Source of the DNA: Heliopora coerulea
Taxonomy: Eukaryota; Cnidaria; Anthozoa; Scleralcyonacea; Helioporidae
NCBI GenBank assembly: GCA_030142905.1
Contig: JASJOG010000262.1
Location: 332,261-396,260 of the forward strand
Direction: 5' to 3'
DNA length: 64,000 bases
The position numbers were made by a program, and so were the translations under genes. Shown piece after piece: positions 46,601-57,918 of this stretch. Each line of letters begins with the position of its first letter. Within the stretch, counting starts at the first letter, position 1. The notes beneath the pieces were generated by a model. It made no database searches and was not told where the DNA came from. It worked only from the letters and a program-made list of their open reading frames with translations.

Positions 46601-47212
46601 CTAGCTCCAAGTTGGTCAACCTCTTTCACAGCTTTTAGTATTTTGAATCAATGGCCAAAAGCACTGATGGCAATTTCTTTGAGTTCACTGTCTCCCATGT
46701 GAGAAAGAAAACTCCATGTGACCTACACAAACGGGATGAAATTACAGGTGCTTAGAAGGTGAAACAGAAGATATTACAGTTAACAGTATAGCAGCTAGAG
46801 ACATTGGGTAGTAAACATGTTTGATATAGGATGGATAATTCTTGCAAAAAGTAGACCAAGTGGAGTGTATTCCACTATCATTCAAGGTAATGAGCAAGTT
46901 CTTAGCATAAGCTTTAAACTATCAATGGATCTTAACCCCTTGTCAGAAATATTTGAGGCTATAGCCCCTTTGTTTGCAACCCTTGGCAAGAAATTAATCA
47001 AAATATAGTAACTGCAGGAACAACCACCATGCTAACAAAACAATACCAGCCATTAAAATTACAATGGCAGTGATAGCAGTAACCACAGTAGTAGTGGTCA
47101 GTAAAACTTGTGAGTGAACAACAAACCTGCTCCTGTTGAAAGATATCATTCAGATGAGAAAGTTGCAGACTACTTAAAAACTGGCAAACATCCACACAAG
47201 GACCTGAATCAT
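46601..47212 (-). CDS. SAM-domain exons with an in-frame TGA
   Basis: Two exons: 47,212-47,127 (acceptor AATCTTCAG, donor GTTTGT) and 46,722-46,601 (acceptor TTTGTGTAG, donor GTAAAA), joined in phase 0. The product reads VDVCQFLSSLQLSHLNDIFQ then QEQVTWSFLSHMGDSEL, KEIAISAFGH, a stop, and FKILKAVKEV. This is a SAM domain closest in pattern to those of tankyrase and ankyrin/SAM adaptor proteins (FL..L.L..L.DIF..EQ....L..M...ELKEI.I.AFGHR.KILK). The stop (TGA, 46,650-46,648) stands where Arg is usual, a CGA to TGA change. No catalytic PARP domain follows in this window. It may belong with the ankyrin exons farther right, but phases require exons I could not find. Either a pseudogene, a polymorphism or a sequence error. 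Confidence 0.6.
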
Positions 47213-48556
47213 CTGAAGATTAAATACACAAAATAATGTGGTTAGACCAGATGAATAAATGAATGAATACATGTTGACTGCTCATTTGACAGATCCATAG
47301 ATCCCAATAAGCACCACAGTAAAAATAAACTTCAAGTAAATGACAAATCTTTTAAAAAGTATACATGGTTTGGCAAGACTTATACACTGCAATAAATCAT
47401 TTTTTTATATTAAGAACATTAAGAACAAAACAGAAGTTTTGTCCTTGGAGAAAAGGGGGGATATGTGACGATATATTTAAGGGACAAGTTAATATTGCGT
47501 TAATAATTTAGTTAAACTAACTAGTAATGGGGTGTGACCCTCGAGTAGCGTGAGAACAACATATTTCAGCGGCAAAAACATAGCTTGTAACAATGAAGAC
47601 GTTTGACGAAGTGGAGAAATAAATTTGTGTTTACAATCTGGAGGTAAATCCACCACATTGATACCAGCAGTAAAAGTAACTTAACATTCTATCGAAGAAC
47701 TTAAGCAAAATCTGTCGTATATCAAGACTGTAAACTAGACACACTCCCACAAATATAAAAATAAATAATATGGGTAAAACCTCTTTGCATGATCACCTGA
47801 AAATTTGATAAAAATGTCCAGTTCACTGCAGTTTTCCCTGGTCTGTTGTCAATTCGTTTCTTTTAATCTGAAATAAACAGGTAAGAACCCCGTCTAATCT
47901 TAATGGTAAATATTTTTCAACCACTTTTTTGAGTGACATTAAAATTCAATCCATGCATTTGGAAGTGATGTAATTCACCTTCCCGCTTTTTTACGCCTGT
48001 AAATTTTAGAAATTTTTCAGACCCACACTTTGCCTTAATCCTCGGTAAAACTTTTGTCGGTCTTTCTTGCATTCAGCACTTATATTATTCCAGTTTTGAC
48101 TTGTAACTAGTCTTTATCGTTTTTATGAAAGTAGATATTCGTTCGGTAAAAACTACAACGCACGTTTCCATTTAAATTGTGCTATGTTGACAATTTAAGA
48201 AGAAATATAAAGGTTGTAAATATTCTTGACGAGAATATTTACAACTTCTGAAACTTCTCAGTAGCTAAGGGCAACGTCTGCTTTCATCGCTTTGCGCTCA
48301 TGGTTTATTATGGTCAAAGTTTGCTTCAAACAGATACAATATGACATATGGCTAAAAATAGACTTCTGAAAGTTAATATTTAGCTACCGTTAGTGAGATT
48401 GACATTAAAAATAAAGTTTTACAGAAACGACAAACGTACAACCAAGTTTTCGTGACATTAAATCTAGTATTATATGACAGAATTTTGCTCGTTTGACTTA
48501 TTTCAGTAACGGTTTCATCCTTACATAGTGTAATCAAAATACATCTATTCGAAGAA
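47213..48556. other. No recognisable exon
   Basis: AT-rich sequence, presumably intron of the SAM-containing gene. No domain or transposon end was recognised. Confidence 0.4.
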
Positions 48557-48621
48557 GCTCTTGGTCGAAAGCCAAGAAGTTTTAATTCTTTACTTTATTA
48601 TATTACCTTATTATTATAATA

Positions 48622-48655
48622 CCTGACGAAGGGCTTTCGCTCGAAACGTTAGATA
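48622..48655 (+). ncRNA. Hammerhead-ribozyme-like motif (Penelope-type)
   Basis: CTGACGA, then a GGGC..GCTC stem-loop, then GAAAC: the core boxes CUGANGA and GAAA of the hammerhead ribozyme in the right order and spacing for stem II. Penelope-like elements are known to carry such motifs near their ends. The flanking stems are weak by eye and the surrounding element is decayed. Confidence 0.45.
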
Positions 48656-49017
48656 ACTACTCTCACATTTCGGCAGCACTCAAACCTTTCTGATTATTTC
48701 ACTTCGATTTCCACACTGCCTACGCAGCACTCCATTTTTATTACTTAGGGAGCAACTTGACAGAATGATCTGTTGCCTTAACTGCCTAAACATGCTGACC
48801 AAAAACCATGTATTATAGACAATTATTCCAAGTGAAAACATTTATCAGCTTACCTTGGTTTAGTTCAGTTTACTTTAAAAAGTGAAACAACCGAAGTCAA
48901 CACGATATGTCGAGATGCCGCAGGCAGCAAATGGAGAACGCCTTCCTCAAGATGGACTTATATAGAGTCAAAGCTTGAGCAAGAATACAAAAGGCACAGC
49001 AGTTGCCTTTTATGTGT

Positions 49018-50008
49018 TGGTAAGGGAAAGCAAATTCCGAAAAAGAAAGTCATCTTTTACTTAAGATTTATGTTAACGAAAGATGAAACGGTGAAATAGT
49101 GATATTTCGATTTTATTGCAAAATCATCTTCAGACTAAGTGAACTAACATAAGTGGACCTAAGGTTTATATATACATGGGAAAGTGATTACATCATTGAT
49201 GAAGAATTGAGGAAACGCCTACTCTATTTGCAATGATTGACTGTGTCAGTAAGTGACAAGCGTTGACGCCTAAGGATGGAATGAAACATGTCGATGAATA
49301 AATTATGTATAAACTAAAAGGAACTAATTAAAGAGTGAGAGTTCTTTGCTGGCTTTAAGACCAGAGTTTAATTGCGGCTTAAGATATTTAATATGTAGAG
49401 CTTCCATAAATAAAAGTTGATAAGGATTAATAGAATAATTAGAGTAAAGGATCTTATAGTTGTTAAAAATGAGATTGTGCATGGATGAAGTAGCGTCAAA
49501 AGAAAACGATATTCCTTTTTCTTTTGACGCTACTTCATCCATGCACAATCTCATTTTTAACAACTATAAGATCCTTTACTCTAATTATTCTATTAATCCT
49601 TATCAACTTTTATTTATGGAAGCTCTACATATTAAATATCTTAAGCCGCAATTAAACTCTGGTCTTAAAGCCAGCAAAGAACTCTCACTCTTTAATTAGT
49701 TTCTTTTAGTTTATACATAATTTATTCATCGACATGTTGTCATTCCATCCTTAGGCGTCAACGCTTGTCACTTACTGACACAGTCAATCATTGTAAATAG
49801 AGTAGGCGTTTCCTCAATTCTTCATCAATGATGTAATCACTTTCACATGTATATATAAACCTTAGGTTCGCTTATGTTAGTTCACTTAGTCTGAAGATGA
49901 TTTTGCAATAAAATCGAAATATCACTATTTCACCGTTTCATCTTTCGTTAACTTAAATCTTAAGTTAAAAGGTGGCTTTCTTTTTCGGAATTTGCTTTCT
50001 CTTATATT
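49018..50008. repeat. ~990-bp near-perfect palindrome of two Penelope-like ends
   Basis: The arms 49,018-49,506 and 49,517-50,008 are reverse complements with few differences around a 10-bp centre (CGATATTCCT, 49,507-49,516). Each arm holds the same C-terminal Penelope-like coding piece, a 3' non-coding stretch and a hammerhead-like motif (minus 49,133-49,105; plus 49,891-49,920), where CTGAAGA, a 6-bp stem (GATTTT/AAAATC) and GAAA match the ribozyme core. The element ends thus face outwards, with the coding parts joined at the centre. Confidence 0.9.
49324..49699. pseudogene. Penelope-like endonuclease C-terminus, duplicated head to head
   Basis: Two 79-codon frames, 49,563-49,324 (minus) and 49,460-49,699 (plus), have the same sequence except for a couple of residues. 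They read YKILYSNYSINPYQ, then LLFMEALHIKYLKPQLNSGL, resembling the end of the GIY-YIG endonuclease of Penelope-like elements (E.LFIKE.KP.LN). Each frame starts inside the other arm, so neither start is natural. Both are fragments without the reverse transcriptase. Confidence 0.6.
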
Positions 50009-50600
50009 TTTTGAAGTTGTCGACTGGTCAAGGTTTTTATGTGTTGGTAATTAGCTTCCTATTTGTATTTTTTGTATTTTGTATTTAATATTTTGCAGTA
50101 CTGTCTTCTTCGTGCGAATGTTTAATTCCTAAGTTAGTATTCTTTACCAATCATGCATTTATGTTTACTTACAGTAAACTTTGTAACTCATAGTAAATCC
50201 TAATAAAACTCTTCTCTCGAACAGGAAACGAAACTTTTTGCGAAACCAACCCTGTCTCGACATGCATTTTGGAATGCGTCTAAACATTAACATTTTCGTT
50301 CAATAAGCTATTGAGAGGAATGTTAACATTTCGCAATATTTCATCAAATTAATCCTTTTATGCATGATTTTCTTTTGTCTTTCGTTCTGTCCATGTTCCC
50401 TCATTTGATCTTTTGTTATATGTCTCCAATGTGTAATACAATATGCGTTGAAGAATATAACCATCAGTCATATACCGTGCATAATTCTTGCCCATGATCA
50501 GGTTCCGTGATAGCCTGAAAGCCTTGGTATTCACTTTGTGCCTTCCAAGTCAAGATGCAAATGCAAGCACAGGTTGTTCAAGGTGTGAGTGAGCCATACC
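50009..50600. other. No recognisable gene
   Basis: Right flank of the palindrome. No coding domain was found. A few Penelope-like 3' sequences may continue but could not be delimited. Confidence 0.4.
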
Positions 50601-50614
50601 ACCTAGACGTTAAT

Positions 50615-51115
50615 TGTTTATTGCCGACCTTTGGACCTATTAACTGAAGCCTTCATCAGACAAAGTGGCATCAGCTTTTTGGCTACATTGTATGAGCAAC
50701 GTAGCCGCTTACTCATATAAACACTACTCGCTTAAACTTCACATCACAACTCTTTCACGCTCCCATTCTGTCCAACGCTAACACGGATGCCCACCCTCTC
50801 TCAACACGTGGTAAACTTCCCTTAAGATTACGATCGCACGCAGAATTGGTCTTCCCAAGTCACACAACCAGACTGGTAGGCACACATTTTGGCTCCTTCT
50901 ACTTATACTTTATTTTATTGTATTTTTTACTGTTTATCGCTTTTCTTCCGACGGTATAACATTGACTGCCAACCCCAAATCCCTGTTGAAGAGGCCACAG
51001 AAGGCCGAAACGTAGGTCCAGGGTTGTGTCTCAACATATTTATGCACGAGACAATGTTACGCATCTTTTACTCTTTCTCTCTGTATTTATACATAATTCT
51101 TTATTAAACTCTACA
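50615..51115. mobile_element. Penelope-like terminal repeats in opposite orientation
   Basis: At 50,659-50,624 (minus strand) lies CTGATGAAGGCTTCAG followed by AATAGGTCCAAAGGTCGG, and at 50,981-51,023 (plus) CCCTGTTGAAGAGGCCACAG followed by AAGGCCGAAACGTAGG. Both resemble the hammerhead-bearing pseudo-LTR of Penelope-like elements, each with one core box changed. No open coding frame remains between them. Confidence 0.45.
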
Positions 51116-53653
51116 TTGCATGGCCAACTGCGTAGCAGTCTAACTGTCGGTAAAACCCTAAGGTCGGGTGGTCGGTTTGAATTCCCGAATCGCACTCGTG
51201 GTAATTACTAATACACCTTCACAACACAAATGTATACTCCACGATTTACTCTGAAACTAAGGACTCATACTCATTCACTCAACTCTACATGGCATACCAC
51301 TAGTGTAGCCATGTCACGCTCACTATAGCCCGCTGCTAAAAGCGCGTTCCATCATTAACAGTTTCACTCCAAATCGTAAGACAATCACAACTACACAACT
51401 GTAACACCAGTGTGGTTCAAATTACCTGCTCTAAAACCCAAAAAATTAGAATGAAATTGATTTTTTTTTAAAAAAAGCAAAAAAAATTTTACTACTGGAT
51501 AACGGAGTAAACACTCAGAAACCCTCGTGTACCTGACGTAGTTATCACGACTTTTTGATTTTCTCACCAATCAGGCTCCCTGTGGTTAGGAACGTAATTG
51601 ACATCTCTTGTTAATTGAAAAGTTTGGCGTTCGTTTGCGAATATTTATAGCTCTCGCGACAAGACGAAAGGGTTTATAACATATGAACAAACGTAGGTAC
51701 TCGCTCATAAAAATAAACCATAAAATTGTTTTATGAACAAGAAATTTTACTAGGTTCATAGTTTATCTGATCGACTTCTCGTGGATTTTTCATTTTCTCA
51801 TGCAGTAGGATCCATGTGGCTATGTACATGAAAGACATCTATAGGTAACCTAAATGTTTGGTATTCGTTTGAGAATATTATAGTAGTGGTGACAAGATCG
51901 AAGGGGTTGGGGGACTGTCTTGATATATCAATTAATTGATTAGTTATTTGGTATTATATAAATCTCAGGTGATTACTGTTTCTTTCTGTTAGCTACGAGC
52001 TGAGGCTATTGTCTTCAATTTGTCCCTTACTCAAAAGTCTCACAAAACAAACCACAGTAGCTTCCTTGAAACTTTAACGTACTCAAATGGATTGGTCAAG
52101 CTGGAACTATGAAGTCAAAGTTTCGAAGACTTCCTTACCAAATGAATTTGGCTACTAGAAGACCACTTACAGTAATGACGCCATGTTGGATACAATGATC
52201 AAAGTATTAATGGAATTTCGTTAATTTAATATCTCTGGGGGTAAGACATGTCAACTTAAAGTTCGCGAGCCACTTGCCAACCTGAGCAAACAAGACTTGG
52301 AGGAACGACGCGGTAGGTGTCACATTAAAAAAATCAATTTATTAATCACGATTGTGGTAATGGCGGGCGGCAAAAGCGGAATTGTGATATCGGGCAAACC
52401 CTTTATCAGTAGGAAACTCTCGGACGGAGGATTCTTTCGCCTTTATGTTCCTCAACAATATTGCTAGGAATGAATTGACCCAAAAATGTTCAATTTACAC
52501 GATATTCAAAATGCGAGTTAATCACTATATTTCATACAATCCTCGCCTTTCTCTTTTTTTTCGACAGTGTCAAGTTTTTGTGATGAAGACCAACTATTCA
52601 TTAAAACTGAGGCAGTTAAAATTGACTATGCAGATATTTGTGACAGAAAACCATTATATTGCTGCAAGTAGCTTTAAGCACATGTGAAGCACAGAAGAAA
52701 ACTCTTAATATTATTTTTCCTTGTCTGAAACGTTTTGAGTTAGGGTGGTGGATCTCCGTCATAAAACGTCCAAGAATTACATCGAAGCTTCGGAGACTTT
52801 TGACTGGGAAACAAAATGCGCCTCATCAGAAGACGATTCGATCCCAGAGATTTGCACGGTTTTCCACCCAAAGTTCTCCGAAAGGTTGATGATACCTTGC
52901 ATATTTTTGGTCGAAGACTTGATCGGTCTGTGATACAAAAGTCTCGGTGATCTTGCATTATATCACCGTCCTTAATTAACATCATTGTTGACCATGGCAA
53001 AGACTATTACAATTTAAGTTGGACAAATTGAATAATATATCGTAGGGTTCTGTGATAATAAGGTGATAATAACGTTCGATCTTGCCCATATCATCCAAAG
53101 ATCGATCACCTAGATCAATTATTTTATGCTTGGCAAGAGGTCTTTGCCTTGTAGGAAATAAAAAAAATTGGTAAAATTGTTTATAAATAATAAAACAATA
53201 TACTTCTTTTTCCACTACCCTAACACTAATCCCTCACCAGGTATTCTCTTTGGTCTACAAACTGTAGCAAAATATTCATAGTTTCTGGCCTCCGATATTT
53301 GAAGCTTTCCTTCGTGAAACATAAAAAAAACTGGAAAATCGATGGTCGACGGTAGCGTTGCATTTTCGGTTACCATAATCCTCTCAATTGTTATGGACTA
53401 GCTACTCAACTCACAATTTTCACAGTTTACTTTGTTTGAATACGAGAATTGATCTATTGCACCTTATTCTGTACGTTGTACACAGCTAGTTTTTGGTCAA
53501 CTGTTGTTGAACCATCAATAATTGTCACTGCATCTGGCGCTGCAGCAAACGCAATAGTGTCAACGACGAACTAGAACTGGGCGATCCAAAAAAAATCCAC
53601 GGGAAACTTTCTCCATAGAAAGTGTCATTGTTGTGGGAACTTGCTGTGCGACA
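51116..53653. other. No recognisable gene
   Basis: Several short open frames (52,445-52,687, 52,659-52,889) lack recognisable domains. On the minus strand near 52,840-52,770 a CTGATGAG box followed by CTCCGAAGC weakly recalls a hammerhead core. Otherwise plain non-coding DNA. Confidence 0.4.
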
Positions 53654-53902
53654 TTAAAAAGAATTTAACCCTAAAGTAATTTCATTTGCTTTGCAAAACA
53701 CAGTATGGTTTGAATATTGTTGGTTATGGCTCTTTGATTTAGAGTCAAGTCGAGGAATTAGTGAATTATCTGATAATAACTGAATCTCAGACATTTTCTG
53801 CTTTTGGATCCTGAGTAACGTGATATACTTAGCATCTTGCACACAACGAGCCAACTCCTCAGTGATGAACACTTCAATGATTTCTTCGAGATCTTTCAAC
53901 AA
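53654..53902 (-). pseudogene. Unassigned frame, possible hAT (DUF4371) remnant
   Basis: An 82-codon frame reading MLKDLEEIIEVFITEELARC then VQDAKYITLLRIQKQKM. The VQDAKYITLL stretch recalls the patch just before the first catalytic acid of hAT transposases, but the acid itself is absent. It has no clear splice sites. The match is weak and the frame may be chance. Confidence 0.2.
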
Positions 53903-54339
53903 TTAAACACGTTTCGCCCCATTTCTCTTTTTTCTTCTTAAGAAGCGAAAGACTGGGTGACTTTGTATTTAACTATGTCAATTAACCCTTTAAGTCCCAA
54001 TGCATCAGTACTACATCATTTTCCGGTGGCTTCATGTTGTCATGTCGTTCGCAAATCGCCAGGTTCGATGCTATTTGTGAAGTGGGCTGAAAAGAACTTC
54101 AATTTGATTTTTTAGGGCTTCTAAGGTAGATTTCGAAGCCACAACTCAAATTTTAAGGGTCCAGAAATAATATTAAAGCAAACATATTTAGGTAAAAATC
54201 CGGAGAGAAAGTTTTCTTTCAGCAACTTTAGCAACCTCTTCAGAGGAAATAGTTCCGGCTACAAGCTCAGGGCTCTTGAAATGTTGACTAACTGTTTGGC
54301 AAAACTGTTATCCGTTCAGAATATTTGTTACCCCTAACG
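53903..54339. other. No recognisable gene
   Basis: Non-coding stretch between the unassigned frame and the palindrome-rich array; nothing recognisable. Confidence 0.4.
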
Positions 54340-55130
54340 AAAATTTCACATAAGATTTAATATATGAAACGGTAATTTTATATATGAAATGAAAAATTTC
54401 ACACATGAACTTTAAATTTCACATATGAAATTGCAATTTCATATATGAAAAGGGCAATTTCATAGATGAAATTGCCATATATAAAAAAATCACATATGAA
54501 ATTTTCGTTTAATAAATGAAATTGAAATTTCATAAAAGAATTGAAGATTTCATACATGATTTATATTCCATATATGGAATTTTCATAGATAAAATGATGG
54601 AATCATATGTGGATTTATTTGTGATATACTTTTCACATATGAATAGGCACTTTGATATATGAAATAAAAATTTCATAAATGAAAGGGAAAATTTCAGACA
54701 TGAAATTGCTATGTATTTAAAATAAATCACATATGAAATTTTGATATGAAGATTTCATATGACATACTCCATATATGAATTAACATGGATGAAATGATGG
54801 AATCACATGTCAATTTAGATGTGTTCTACATTTAACAAATGAATATATAGGCACTTTTATACGGAATGTTTCATTTTGAATATGAAAATAGGATTTTACA
54901 TAACATACTTTGACATGAAATTATTGAATTTATATGGATTGATTTAAATATGACATAGCACTTCGGATATCATTTGGTAACTTCATATACGAATTTTATT
55001 TCATAATATTATAAGAAAATTCATATGCATCATGTGCATTGACCTAAATTTTCACACGAGAATTGCCATTTGCTTTTGATTGTATTGTGTCATATATGAA
55101 AACAGAATTTCACACATGGCATAAAATTCA
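54340..55130. repeat. Array of short palindromes (TTTCATATATGAAA type)
   Basis: About 25-30 variants of TTTCATATATGAAA, TTCACATATGAAATT and TTTCATAAATGAAA follow each other with little spacer and no fixed period. The array decays gradually to the right. It has no coding potential; the frame at 54,530-54,730 is compositional. Confidence 0.85.
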
Positions 55131-55633
55131 CAAGAAAATATTGGAGTGGCACAGGTGAAATGAAGTATGATACACGTGTAACAAAGTTTACCCTATTATT
55201 TACCATTTTAATGTGAATTTCTTAGGTTAGAACAACTAGCAATGAAAGTTTAAAATTCAAAATTGATGTACGATAAAACTTTATTTTATATTGAGCTGTA
55301 TAATTGATGGTGTACCATTAAGAAAGGATCATTGCACCACTTGTTGCAAAGCTAACATCTTACTGGTGCTTTTTAAACATACTGGATTAAAGGTTCTACA
55401 AATGTATTGCTACAGTAACTGTTAAGCATTCTTAAGACTTAATATTTAACAATTAGCCAACAAGCCTTAGTTGATTATGAGCAAACAGTCAACAAGAAAT
55501 AATGACAATAAAACTTTATTTCAGTGTCACAGAATAAACTGTATTACATCTATATTAATGCATATTTACTGTACATTTATTATTCCAGGACATTTAAGGA
55601 TAAAGCTTAATAAATCTGAATACAACTACAGTA

Positions 55634-56150
55634 AATGATGTAATTGTGGTAGCTTGGTAGTTGTTGTAATGTTCTTAATACGTACGCTCTTAACTTATTC
55701 TCTCAGAAAAACTTTCTGAGTCCCTGACGGGAATCAAACCCGTAACCTTCTGATTGCCGGTGAGATCGTCTAACCATTGAGCTACACAGACTCAGATGGT
55801 GAGCGAAGGTTACATTTTATGTTCTGGTTCGTGTAGATGGTAGACATATGTACTGCCAATCTGCAAGTCTCAATATGTCGTTGGCAATAAATCAATTCCC
55901 GTCAGGGACTCAGAAAGTTTTTCTGAGAGAATAGCTTGAGAGCGTACGTATTAAGAACATTACAACAACTACCAAGCTACCACAATTACATCATTGATTG
56001 GCGCTGAAAATAATTGACTACATATTCTGAGTCTGTGTAGCTCAAGAGCATCTTACCAGCGATCAGGTTACGGGGTCGATTCCCGTCAGGGACTCAGAAA
56101 GTTTTTGTGAGAGAATAGCTTGAGAGCGTACGTATTAAGAACATTACAAC
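55634..56150. mobile_element. tRNA-derived foldback with ~100-bp arms plus third copy
   Basis: Left arm 55,634-55,735 and right arm 55,896-55,996 are reverse complements with about three differences. The inner ends carry CTCAGAAA..TTTCTGAG and CCCTGACGGGAATC. The 160-bp spacer holds a tRNA-like unit on the minus strand (A-box-like TAGCTCAATGG, then CCGGCAATCAG). A further directly oriented tRNA-like copy with its hairpin and the same flank (AGAGCGTACGTATTAAGAAC) follows at 56,030-56,150. Confidence 0.85.
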
Positions 56151-57918
56151 TATAGTAAACTATTCAAATAAAAGTATAAGAGTTCTAATTAAATACAGGT
56201 CTACAACCTAGTTATCTGATAGGTAACTGATTTAATCTAGGATTGGTGAAGTCAGAGTAAGCATGTACAATTCTTACTAATACTGCTAATTAGTTTGTTT
56301 TTTTATTTTCATAGACTGTTGGAATTAAGGATAAGCATTATTTTTGATCAAACCACCTTAAAATGTCAAAAAAGTAAGTGATCCAACATGAGCAGCTGAG
56401 AACTGTAAGTGGATTGACAAGGCAAGTTGTTTTTAATCTCACATCCTTTGCACACGTATATTGTGAACACAAGTGCACTTTAAACTCAATGTTTACCAGC
56501 AATTTTGAAGTTTTTGGGAATTTTAGCCGGGAAAATCAAGGCAGAAGATTATGTAAATCAGGACAATGTTCTACCCGATTTATAGTACACCGATCAGGAG
56601 CTAATGAATTATGTAAGATTATTTTAACAAAATTACTTAAGGTGGTCTTGTAAAAAAAAAAATAAATTTTTCAATGTTTAAATATTAAGGCTAATGTTTT
56701 GTTATCATAATAGCAAATCGAATTTTAACTATTAAAGTCATCTTTTATGGTTGTCGGTTCTCATGGAAACCAAGATAATGGGCCGTAAACAGTTAAATAT
56801 TGTACCTACTTTCAAACATGATGTAGAACTATCCAATGGTCTGATAAGTTTTTTATAGGTTTTTGTGCATTAGCAAAAGGCTACTCTAGCTACCAAACTT
56901 AAAAAACTCCGTATTTCTCGAGCTTTTTCAGATTCTTTTACAGATTCTAATAGAGAACATTCAATACTTAAGACAAAGTAACTAGACAATGTAGAATTTT
57001 AGAAAGTGTTACAACATTAGATTAAATTTTATAGATTCAGTTCCTAGATTGTTACTGTATGTTGAGTATCTGTGCTGAAAATTTGGTAGGGATCGGTAAA
57101 AAGGCTTATTTAATTTTACGTTTTAAAACGATGCTTTTCAACAACTTTAACATCTCAAGAAAAGCAAAAATCAAAGTTTAGCATTGAATACGCATGATAG
57201 AGTTTGTATTCTTCCAAGACTTTCAACAAGGACCAAAAGGTGCTCTTCATGTGCTCAATATTTTCATAAAGTTTTCATAATTTTGTCCAAAGGTCAAGAT
57301 CAACGTAAAAATTTTCAAGGTCATTTAAGGCTACTGGGGAGAAGAGCCTCAAGGTTGTTTCCCTAAAGTGCGCCTCAATACAACCTCAAGGTCACGTAAA
57401 GGTCACCAAGATTGCATTCTAAAAAAAGTTTAGACAAAATATAACCAAAATAATATTTCAAAAAATCAATATTTTAAGTATAAGACCACCTTAAATCCTG
57501 AATTATTGGTAATTGTAAAGCCTAAAAAAAGCCCAAATCATCATATCCAAACTAATCCCAGTCTATCAGATTTGACAGCCTACAGCAGACTGTTCCAAGT
57601 AGTGAAAGGTCATTTTCTATCTCAGCGCTAGACCACTGTTTATAATGTTCACTCTAGGTCCACGAACTTGGTACTGCTACATCTACCTCAAAATCAACAT
57701 GCTATTAATTTAACCTCCTTTGGAATTAACTAAATATTTTCTTAGCTCATTGTCCACCTGCACAGTTACACATTTGGAAAACTCGTACTGCAAATACTGC
57801 TTTTCAGAGCAACAAATGTTCATCCAGACTGGACCATAAACTGGATAATATCTCTAAATACAAAAACGTGGCTACTAGAGTACAGATTATAAAACATGCA
57901 CAATCATTCCATTGCTAC
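56151..57918. other. No recognisable exon
   Basis: Open frames at 56,378-56,653 and 57,184-57,366 (plus) show no domain. A CAAGGTCA-like patch recurs a few times between 57,290 and 57,410. Probably intron. Confidence 0.4.
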
